From positions 1 through 5,758 of the forward strand of contig JAPYLE010000037.1 in the NCBI GenBank assembly GCA_027293795.1: DNA of 5,758 bases, in the 5' to 3' direction. The notes under the pieces were generated by a model. The model did not search any database. It saw only the letters and a program-made list of their open reading frames with translations, and was not told where the DNA came from. The position numbers and the translations under genes are program-made. Shown here one piece after another: positions 1-5,343 of the stretch (position 1 is the stretch's first letter; each line of letters starts with the position of its first letter). The stretch comes from Rickettsia endosymbiont of Ixodes persulcatus (GTDB lineage: Bacteria; Pseudomonadota; Alphaproteobacteria; Rickettsiales; Rickettsiaceae).

Positions 1-70
1 ACTCAATAGCTAATTTAACCGCCGATTCCTTAAATTCAGCTGGATATATCCTTGGCTTTATATCTGTCAT
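1..70 (-). CDS. IS3-family transposase OrfA, N-terminal part (runs off the window)
   Basis: The minus strand from ATG 70-68 encodes 23 residues to the window edge, starting MTDIKPRIYPAEFKESAVKL. The pattern R-x-YPxEFKxxAVKL is the usual start of IS3-family OrfA proteins, which carry the helix-turn-helix that binds the element's ends and are joined to OrfB by -1 frameshifting. An AAGGA-type ribosome binding site lies just upstream of the ATG (plus-strand 77-82). Only the start is visible, so intactness cannot be judged. The reading direction points away from the rest of the window, so the left end of the element must lie to the right of position 70. Confidence 0.8.
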   Translation of the reverse strand, partial: MTDIKPRIYPAEFKESAVKLAIE

Positions 71-84
71 TTTTATCCTTCCTG

Positions 85-513
85 TTAATATCGTTTATTA
101 TTAACTGTCCGGAATACTATAGCTACATCATTAGGATCAAAACTACCAATGATTTTATGTTTTAACTGAGATTGTTTGCTAGTGTCAAGGCTGCCTTCTA
201 TCTTATCTAGATATCGGTCTTTAGCTTTGTTTACATCGCTAGATTTAAACTGAAACTGCTGACAATTAGCTTGAGTAGTTTCTCTCAGTTCATGAGCTAA
301 AGCTTTAGCCATGTAATTTAAAAACACTTTTTTATGACCAAAATGATGTTCTGGGTATTGTTCTGCTAGTTTCAATAAGAGCTTGTTAATAAAAGTAAGA
401 TTAAATTCTCGATTTGATTTTACCTGTAATAAATCAACCTCTTCTTGGGTTAAGGGATGAAAATCTGTTAATTTTTTCCTTTTGAACCAGCCCTTATGAT
501 AAACGGCATTCAT
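85..513 (-). pseudogene. C-terminal segment of a RAGE/plasmid DnaA-like replication protein, 3' end cut by the IS element
   Basis: An open frame of 142 residues starts MNAVYHKGWFKRKKL. The blocks FHPLTQEEVDLLQ, SNREFNL, INKLLLKLAEQYP, HFGHKKVFLNYMAKAL, AHELRETTQAN and FQFKSSD resemble what I recall of DnaA-like proteins on rickettsial plasmids and RAGEs; this is memory, not a search. It is helical and basic, and no ATPase motif is visible. Its ATG overlaps the TGA of the upstream frame (ATGA, 513-510). That could be translational coupling of two genes. It could also be a frameshift scar in one longer protein, which I favour because AVYHxGWF is an interior motif in the homologues I recall. The last ten or so residues (after FDPND) probably come from IS DNA, so the true C-terminus is lost. 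Confidence 0.6.
101..130 (-). mobile_element. Probable left terminus of the IS3-family element
   Basis: Read on the minus strand from 130 or 127, the sequence begins TGATGTAGC or TGTAGC and continues through a TATTCCGGACAGTT block before the OrfA ribosome binding site. IS3-family ends begin with 5'-TG, and a TCCGGACAGT-type block is plausible for an inverted repeat of this family. The coding similarity I recall for the neighbouring replication-type protein also fades here (after its FDPN residues). The exact base and the target duplication cannot be fixed because the other end lies outside the window. Confidence 0.45.
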
Positions 514-1328
514 TGCTGCATTATTGCTATTTGATGCTGTAAATCATGTTTTTTAGAAATGTTATCAATAACCACTTGTAGTGCAGTATTAATCCGTGTA
601 GCACCTGTTGTAATATTAGTACTAGATGAACTGGTATTATCAGCTTGTTGTTGATCATTGATTGAGGTTGTTACCTTGAATTGTAAATCTGCTGCAAGTT
701 TTTGTTGTTGTAACTGTTGTTAGTTATTGTAAATATATGCATTTTTTTCATTTTGAAAAATTGTAGATTTGCTAGATCTAGATTTATTAGATATATTTTT
801 ATTATTATCTATATATATTGTCTCATCCAAACTTTTTTGGGGTTGCCCCAAAACTTCTTTGGACTTCACCCCAAATTTATTTGGAGTTAAGCCAAAATTT
901 TTTTTATCTAAAGATTGCTGAGAAAAAGGTTGGAAGTTTCTAGTTAGCCTAATACAAGGAGTATTACGGCATTTAATACCATATTTTACAACTGTTGCTT
1001 TGTGCAGATCAATAAAACCTCCATTTTTCAGCTCAAGCAGGCACTGTCTGACACGTTCTTGACAAACTCCCAAGTGTTCCTCAAAGAAATGGTAGGTTTC
1101 CTGAAGTTCATCAATACTATTATTATGATAGATTTGCAAGCGAAAGACTATTAGAGATAGAAGCTGCTCTGCAGTTTTACTTAGTATCTTACCATTATGA
1201 GATGAGAGATGACTCCATTCAGGAGGAATAAAATTACTAACAAAATTATAGAAAATAATTGAACTTTGATCACCATGATCATGTGTTACACAATCAGGAG
1301 TGAAACGTGAACAGCATATAGTGTGCAT
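510..1328 (-). pseudogene. Winged-helix DnaA/Rep-like replication protein with an in-frame stop
   Basis: From ATG 1328 the frame runs 202 residues to TAA 722-720, then continues in the same frame for 69 more to TGA 512-510. The second piece begins QQLQQQKLAADLQFK and is rich in Gln, Ser and Thr, so it reads as the true continuation. The stop probably replaced a Gln codon (CAA to TAA) in a Gln run. Residues about 45-130 look like a winged helix: SKTAEQLLSLIVFRL, then FFEEHLGVCQERVRQCLLEL (recognition-helix-like) and NGGFIDL. A low-complexity Lys/Asn/Ser linker follows. This fits the DNA-binding N-terminal part of RAGE/plasmid DnaA-like or Rep-like proteins, likely for replication or maintenance of the element. 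GAGG at 1333-1336 is the ribosome binding site, with short spacing. A truncated 202-residue product may still be made. Confidence 0.6.
824..908. repeat. Array of CCAAA...TTTGG dyads, about 22 bp apart, inside the rep-like gene
   Basis: Plus-strand units start at 827, 848, 871 and 892. The first three are self-complementary (CCAAActtttTTGG, CCAAAacttcTTTGG, CCAAAtttatTTGG). The fourth keeps only the CCAAAA half. Measured at the encoded glycines, spacing is 21, 24 and 21 bases. In the protein they give degenerate heptads (KKNFGLT, PNKFGVK, SKEVLGQ). They may be only an expanded protein linker, or iteron-like binding sites or small hairpins; the sequence cannot decide. Confidence 0.55.
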
Positions 1329-1331
1329 AAG

Positions 1332-1363
1332 ACCTCAACTTAAACATCAGGTTTAATCGAGGT
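1332..1363 (-). promoter_or_regulatory. Leader hairpin covering the ribosome binding site of the rep-like gene
   Basis: In the minus-strand RNA the leader reads ACCTC, ga, TTAAAC, ctgat, GTTTAA, gtt, GAGGT. That gives two paired blocks of 5 and 6 bp, a small internal loop and a 5-base loop. The 3' arm GAGGT is the ribosome binding site of the gene that starts at 1328, so folding would hide it. This suggests translational control or, as DNA, an operator for self-regulation. Both functions are inference. Confidence 0.5.
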
Positions 1364-1463
1364 AATAGAGCAATTAAGACACCATTTTTAAAAACGCGAT
1401 GAGCATGCAGCATATGGAGTAGGGAGGTAAAATTAGCAGATTATGAAAAGCCTTATTTTATGA
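1364..1463. other. Short spacer between rep-like gene and att site
   Basis: About 100 bases without a convincing gene. It should contain the promoter of the leftward rep-like gene, but I see no clear -35/-10 pair. A plus-strand AGGGAGG at about 1420-1426 has no usable start codon at proper distance and is probably incidental. Confidence 0.4.
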
Positions 1464-1508
1464 TGGTGGGCGATGGGGGAATCGAACCCCCGACCTTTAC
1501 GACGTCAA
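1464..1508 (-). other. 3' half of tRNA-Val(GAC): attachment site of the element
   Basis: The minus strand gives, from its 5' end: anticodon loop TTGACGT with GAC at 1506-1504, 3' anticodon strand CGTAA, variable AGGTC, T-stem GGGGG, T-loop TTCGATT, CCCCC, acceptor strand ATCGCCC, discriminator A and encoded CCA (1466-1464). The acceptor 5' strand, D-arm and a proper 5' anticodon strand are absent. The bases next to the loop (TTACA) leave an A:C mismatch with CGTAA. So this is not a working tRNA but the tRNA 3' end that tyrosine integrases duplicate on insertion, with identity lost at the anticodon arm. The integrase starts 0.4 kb to the right, as expected. I recall tRNA-Val as a known RAGE target. 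Confidence 0.8.
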
Positions 1509-1912
1509 TGTAAAAGTCCTTTCACCCTACTTTTTTGCTTTTTTCTTATACACTAATTTATAGCTCATAACCCTAATGTTAATAGTACTTTTCTTGGGTG
1601 CCAAAAATTATAGCTTAACTGTAGTAGAGTTACAATAATTTGTCAATCTCTAAAAAATATTAGAAATGTGAAAACAACATGTGGATATAATGAGCATATA
1701 GCAAGTCAAATTTTATTATCAATTTTTACCTTGCAATCTACTTGGACCATTTGAATTTACGAATAAATAATTACAATTATTAGTTGTTTATATTGTAGAA
1801 GTAATAATAAGTTCAGTTTTAGTAATTATATTTGATATAGAATTTGCTATTACAATTAAAACATACTACAGTTTTAAGTATATATTTTAGTTAAGCTGTG
1901 GTAGGTAATATT
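1509..1912. other. Non-coding AT-rich stretch between att and integrase
   Basis: About 400 bases with stops in all frames and no recognisable gene. It presumably carries arm-type integrase sites and the integrase promoter. TTGCTA at 1844-1849 with TACAGT at 1867-1872 is a weak promoter candidate only. TGTGGATAT at about 1681-1689 is one base from a DnaA box, which is expected by chance in such DNA. Confidence 0.4.
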
Positions 1913-2325
1913 ATGCCAGTTAGATCATTACTTTTTACTAAATACTTCAGGAGATTAAAGCCCCAGAAGAAAAGCGAGATATATATAAAGATACCAAAGG
2001 AAAAGGATTATTGCTAATCGTTTCATACGGTGGTAGTAAAATATTTTATTTAGGGGTACTTAGCAAAAAGTATCATAGAATCAAAATAGGAGTATTTCCT
2101 GATCTATCCATTACTGATGCTAGAGCCAAAGCATCTGAATTAAAGGGTGAGATTGCCAAAGGATATAATCCTATAGAAGAAAAAGCTAGATTATCTAAAG
2201 AGCCTACCTTTAAAGAGTTTTATGACAGATACCTTGATGAATACAGTAAAATTAATAATAAAAGATGGAAGGATTATGCTGCTTCCGTCAATCGATATGC
2301 TAGGCATATAATAGAAAAATATCTA
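1913..2325 (+). pseudogene. int: RAGE tyrosine integrase, N-terminal part (frameshifted and cut)
   Basis: ATG 1913 has AGG seven bases upstream and encodes MPVRSLLFTK. A one-base loss near 1935-1942 then moves the protein into another frame, which reads ILQEIKAPEEKRDIYKDTKG and onward without a stop to 2325. The blocks GLLLIVSYGGSKIFYLG, YHRIKIGVFPDLSITDARAK and KGYNPIEEKA are the arm-type DNA-binding domain (DUF4102 type) of phage/island integrases. TFKEFYDRYLDEYSKINNKR starts the core-binding domain. The frame dies at TGA 2326-2328, where the 5-A run after G2314 is one A shorter than in the inverted copy. An intact protein would have about 400 residues with the catalytic Arg, His, Arg and Tyr in the C-terminal half. 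None of that is here, so it cannot recombine. A shorter TTG start at 2011 is open but would be only a fragment. Confidence 0.85.
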
Positions 2326-2338
2326 TGATTCAAAAAAC
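2315..2338 (+). repeat. Left arm of a perfect 24-bp inverted repeat
   Basis: It starts AAAAATATCTATGATTC and ends in six A and C. It is exactly complementary to 2531-2554. It overlaps the end of the plus-strand integrase piece and the C-terminal codons (FFES) of the inverted piece. Confidence 0.95.
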
Positions 2339-2556
2339 TGCGGTATTTCTTCTCTAGTTAAATAACGGTCTCTAGATTGTTCCTTATGCTTTTGTATCCC
2401 AATAACTGGATTTACCTTAATCAATTCCCATTCTATTGCTTTGCTAAACACAGGTCTTAATATTTCAAGAAATCTATTGGCTCCATATTTACCAGTTTTA
2501 GTTAGGTTATTAAATAACTCTTGAATATCTGTTTTTTGAATCATAGATATTTTTTC
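2323..2556 (-). pseudogene. int: RAGE integrase, middle part, inverted
   Basis: On the minus strand from 2556 the frame reads EKISMIQKTDIQELFNNL, then TKTGKYGANRFLEILRPVF, SKAIEWELIKVNPVIGI and SRDRYLTREEIPQFFES before TAG 2325-2323. This is the end of the core-binding domain and the linker to the catalytic domain of the same integrase type whose N-terminus lies just left on the opposite strand. In an intact gene this piece follows the plus-strand part directly. It has therefore been inverted in place, and everything past EIPxFFES (the whole catalytic domain) is gone. It has no start signal of its own and is not a gene in its own right. Upstream on this strand the frame soon meets a stop and no longer resembles integrase. 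Confidence 0.85.
2531..2554 (-). repeat. Right arm of the 24-bp inverted repeat
   Basis: It is the exact reverse complement of 2315-2338, bounding a 192-base inverted spacer. On the minus strand it encodes KISMIQKT of the integrase. The right side keeps six T at 2550-2555 where the left has five A, which is the base lost in the left integrase frame. Confidence 0.95.
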
Positions 2557-2889
2557 GTTTGTGGGATAAGAGATTTATAGTATTTAGGAAAAAGAAACAT
2601 ATAATGAAGTTAGCATCACAACGAAATAAGACATATTAGATGTTATAAGAAAAATATAGTCATAAAATCATTCATAATTTATAAATATATCTTATATGGA
2701 TACTATCACCATTCATTTTTTAGCTATATGTATAACATCAACATAAAAAGCTTTCAAAAAAACAAAAATCTTTTTATCGGCAAGTCATAAATAAAATCCT
2801 ATCTCCAAATTAACGCAGTTTTAAGTTAAATAATAGCTTTTTTATTTTTGATATAAAACTCCACTGGCAATGTCCAAATTAGGATGTTA
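2557..2889. other. Stretch of about 330 bases between integrase remnant and traL
   Basis: Stops occur in all frames and I see no trace of the integrase catalytic domain in either strand. The stretch must hold the tra operon promoter if that is still active. TATAAA at 2852-2857 could be a -10 box but lacks a good -35 partner. No hairpin terminator is evident. Confidence 0.4.
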
Positions 2890-3234
2890 ATGTCATCATC
2901 TATAATCTCTATCAAGCTCGTTAATATGAACAATAATTGCTCTAATCAAAGATTATACTGGTCATTATCTACCTCCTTAAAATATATGGGATTAAGCTTA
3001 GATGAGTGGTTTGTCGTATTACTTGGGATGGTGCCTGGCATAGTATTGCTTAATAGTGGTAATGCTAAGCTTGGGGTCATGTGCATTATTATCGGTATTA
3101 TGCTCTGCTATACATTTAAGAAGTTTAAGAAAGTATCAGAATATTTTGCACTAAAAAGTTATTTAGTAGCCAAAAGATTACTACCTGCTCCTGCTTCTTA
3201 TCCTAATCTACTTGGTAAAAAAGTAGGTAAGTAA
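2890..3234 (+). CDS. traL: TraL, F-type conjugation pilus assembly protein
   Basis: TraL is a small inner-membrane protein of the F-type type IV secretion system, needed for pilus assembly. It always sits at the head of the L-E-K-B block, as here. The sequence has the family signature: a hydrophilic start, SLSTSLKYMGLSLDEWFVVL (compare the GLTxDE motif of F TraL), a hydrophobic hairpin around VVLLGMVPGIVLL and GVMCIIIGIMLC, then basic KKFKK and a short C-terminal tail. ATG 2890 has AGGA at good spacing. ATG 2926 (MNNNCSNQ) would give about 102 residues, closer to F TraL, but lacks a ribosome binding site. ATG 2884 is less likely. The gene appears intact. traE follows after 13 bases, so they form an operon. 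Confidence 0.85.
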   Translation: MSSSIISIKLVNMNNNCSNQRLYWSLSTSLKYMGLSLDEWFVVLLGMVPGIVLLNSGNAKLGVMCIIIGIMLCYTFKKFKKVSEYFALKSYLVAKRLLPAPASYPNLLGKKVGK

Positions 3235-3247
3235 TAGGAAAAAAGTA

Positions 3248-3798
3248 ATGGATCATTTATTTAAACAAAGCTCAATTCAGGAATTAGTGCAATATAACAA
3301 GAGATTGTTGTTTATCACATTGTTACTTGCATGTACTTGTTTACTTGGAATGATCAAAGTAATTACCAAAGAAGAGCAATGGTTATTAATTCCAGCCATA
3401 GAGCCGGATCGCAGGATGATAGTATCATCAAAAAGCTATCATGAGACTTACTAGAATGGGCTGTTTTTGTGATGAAAGAATTATTTACTACTTCACCTGA
3501 GGAGGTAGAGCGTCAAATAGCTGATTTAAAAGTGGTATCTAGTAATACGGAGCAGCTAGATAAGTTTTTTAAAGAGCATTTACAATTTGTTAAAGGCTCA
3601 AATGTATCATCAGTATTTTTTCTTAAGAAAACAAAGATTACTGAAGATGGAGTATTAATAAATGGCACATTTCGTTATTGGTTTTCTGAGAATAAACATA
3701 TCTCAGCTGATAAGACATATCTTTTATCCTATAAGCGAGGAGCTAATCATTTATTACTGCTAACTGGTATTAAAGAGGAGGGAAATAATCATGAATAG
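3248..3798 (+). pseudogene. traE: TraE, F-type conjugation protein, split by one frameshift
   Basis: TraE is an inner-membrane-anchored VirB8-like scaffold protein of F-type secretion systems. The first frame, from ATG 3248 with an upstream AGGAAAA, gives 68 residues: a short cytoplasmic part, one membrane helix (RLLFITLLLACTCLLGMIKV) and SKSYHETY before TAG 3452-3454. The second frame continues with LLEWAVFVMKELFTTSPEEV from 3448 and runs to TAG 3798. Restoring one base near 3446-3448 joins the two into about 184 residues, near the 188 of F TraE. No slippery heptamer is visible at the joint, so this looks like a mutation, not programmed frameshifting. A GTG at 3469 could start a soluble fragment but has no clear ribosome binding site. 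The end overlaps traK by 8 bases. Confidence 0.85.
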
Positions 3799-4252
3799 TT
3801 TTAAATCGCATCTTAAGATTTGGCTATTATTTATTGGGGCTTTGTTAAGCTTTAATAATGCTTATGCTATAGGTTATATGTTACATGATGATTCTGTATT
3901 AGAGCTACAAATAGCCAAAAACTCCCCAACTAGAATTAGTATCGAAGGTGAGAAGATTAATGATATTATGATTCATCCTAAAGAAGCAGCAGAAATAATA
4001 GTACATGATTCAGGCTGCATATTTGTTTTGCCGCAACAAGGTAAAAACAAAGTTTATGTCAGCATAGTTGCTGAAAGTGGCATGGTGCAGGATCTGCTGT
4101 TAAGTTTTACTAAGAATAAACCAAGCCCGATCAGATTGTTAAAATATAATTTTAAAATAGCAGAAACGCAGCAGTTTAGTAATAAGTTTCCAACTAATCA
4201 AAACTTACCTGCATATAAGGGATATAAAATAAAGCAAGAGGTTAAAAAATAG
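3791..4252 (+). CDS. traK: TraK, F-type secretin-like protein, C-terminally short
   Basis: TraK is the periplasmic, outer-membrane-associated VirB9-like subunit of the F-type core complex and links TraB and TraV. ATG 3791 has a strong GAGGAGGG eight bases upstream and overlaps the end of traE (8 bases), typical for this operon. Residues 1-26 are a signal peptide: basic start, WLLFIGALLSF core and an A-Y-A cut site before Ile27. The mature part is beta-rich (ELQIAKNSPTRISIEGEKIN, IFVLPQQG, VYVSIVAESG). It ends at residue 153, while F TraK has 242, so the C-terminal domain that contacts the partners is probably missing. No other frame continues it; the next DNA is corA-like and traB is absent. 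It is therefore likely non-functional or only partly functional. Confidence 0.75.
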   Translation: MNSFKSHLKIWLLFIGALLSFNNAYAIGYMLHDDSVLELQIAKNSPTRISIEGEKINDIMIHPKEAAEIIVHDSGCIFVLPQQGKNKVYVSIVAESGMVQDLLLSFTKNKPSPIRLLKYNFKIAETQQFSNKFPTNQNLPAYKGYKIKQEVKK

Positions 4253-4256
4253 AGAT

Positions 4257-5232
4257 ATGTTTAACAAAATAATAAGAAAGATATTTAATAAACAGCATTT
4301 AGGTTACGTAGTATTAATGAATCCACATTATGGATTGATTTATTCAATATAACCGATGAAGAAAAAGTAATAGTAAAAAATACATTAAATATAGAAATAC
4401 CGACTTTAAAGGACATATCGCAAATTGAGATTTCCGAGAGGTTATATGTTGAAAACGAGGCATTATATCTAACTATTACTGAACTCATTAATAAAGAGCA
4501 AGAATTTCCTGAAACACATTCTATAGTACTCACTCTACATAGCATTATCTTATAACAGTTCGTTATGTTGAATTAATACCCTTTAATGATTGTATTAATA
4601 AATTTGCTAAGCAGCTTAATAAACAAACATAATGCAGAAAATGTTTTATCTATGTTACTTCGTAATATGGTAACAAGGTTGTCAAATATTGTGCAATCGA
4701 TTAGTATAGATATAGATGATTATGGATGTTTAATACTTGATAATAATACAAATGATTTGCCGTATAGATCATACTAATGTATTAAAGAAAATAGGTCGCA
4801 AGGGCGATCTACTATCTAAAAGCCGTGAATGTTTATTTTCTTTAACTGGCTGTTCAATATATTTTAAAATCTCCACAAACAACTCAGAATAAAGCATCTA
4901 AGTGGCTATTAGATACGTTACTCCGAGACGTAGATTCAATCATAAATTTTTCGCAGTTTATATCTAGCGAGATAGCAAGAAACCTAGACGCAGCACTCGG
5001 TATGATTGCAATTGAACAAAATAATATTATTAAAATTTTCTCGTTGGTTACTATATTCTTTCTACCACCCACTTTAATAGCCAGTATTTACGGCATGAAT
5101 TTTGCCGTAATGCCTGAACTTAAATCACCGTATGGTTACCCTATAGCCTTATTTTTAATGCTATTATCTATAAATATTTTAAGAAAAAGAAGTAATTATA
5201 AATTTTTGTTGATAATATATAGTTTTATATGA
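4257..5232 (+). pseudogene. corA: CorA-type magnesium transporter pseudogene
   Basis: CorA is a pentameric inner-membrane Mg2+/Co2+ channel. Five frame pieces in order match it. ATG 4257 gives MFNKIIRKIFNKQ. 4292-4555 gives STLWIDLFNITDEEK, IEIPTLKDISQIEISERLYV and ENEALYLT. 4549-4632 gives LITVRYVELIPFN. 4622-4777 gives HNAENVLSMLLRNMVTRLSN. 4767-4892 gives LKKIGRKGDLLSKSRECLFS. 4891-5232 gives LLRDVDSII, the helix MIAIEQNNIIKIFSL, the membrane segment FFLPPTLIASIYGMNF and the second membrane segment YPIALFLMLLSI. The GMN selectivity motif is at 5092-5100. At least four frame changes and internal stops make it dead, although the order of parts is complete. It is a housekeeping-type gene, not a conjugation gene, placed straight after a shortened traK. 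Confidence 0.9.
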
Positions 5233-5283
5233 TTTTTCTTTTTTAAAAACCTAGCAGTTATTAATAGAGATATCAACTTTTCC

Positions 5284-5312
5284 TTGACTCTTTTTAAAGA
5301 TTACCATAAAAT
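5284..5312 (+). promoter_or_regulatory. Sigma-70-type promoter of the downstream gene
   Basis: TTGACT (5284-5289) and TAAAAT (5307-5312) are separated by exactly 17 bases, each one base from consensus. The start of transcription would fall near 5319, followed by AAGGA at 5332-5336 and ATG at 5344. It is the best promoter in the window. Confidence 0.75.
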
Positions 5313-5319
5313 ATGGTAA
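5301..5319. promoter_or_regulatory. Palindrome over the -10 box: possible operator
   Basis: TTACCATA-AAA-TATGGTAA is a perfect 8-bp inverted repeat with a 3-base centre. It covers the whole -10 box and reaches the expected start of transcription. Its place and symmetry suit a dimeric repressor site. A chance palindrome or weak hairpin at the RNA start is possible. Confidence 0.55.
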
Positions 5320-5343
5320 CTTATATTGTATAAGGATATAAAT

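Noticed and set aside
1322..1330. DnaA box TTATGCACA at the start codon of the DnaA-like gene, with near-matches at about 1681 and 5723
   Set aside because: About one match to the loose consensus is expected by chance in DNA of this length and composition, and the sites do not cluster.
1464..1560. A complete tRNA gene
   Set aside because: There is no D-arm and no 5' acceptor strand upstream of the anticodon loop; only the 3' half is present.
1509..1912. Small RNA gene or CRISPR array in the gene-free stretch
   Set aside because: No regular repeats, no stable long hairpin and no terminator were seen.
2011..2328. A complete short gene starting at TTG 2011
   Set aside because: The protein-like sequence extends upstream of this codon, which is only an interior position of the integrase pseudogene.
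2339..2530. Phase-variable invertible promoter switch
   Set aside because: The inverted segment is integrase coding sequence with no promoter, and neither orientation restores a full integrase because the catalytic domain is absent.
3440..3470. Programmed frameshifting in traE
   Set aside because: No slippery heptamer or clear downstream stem is visible, and TraE is not known to use frameshifting; a plain one-base loss explains it.
4285..4545. Minus-strand open frame of 86 codons
   Set aside because: It lies opposite the best-preserved CorA N-terminal piece, has no ribosome binding site and resembles no protein.
4884..5072. Minus-strand open frame of 62 codons
   Set aside because: It is the antisense of the CorA region encoding LLRDVDSII to EQNNIIKIF; a shadow.
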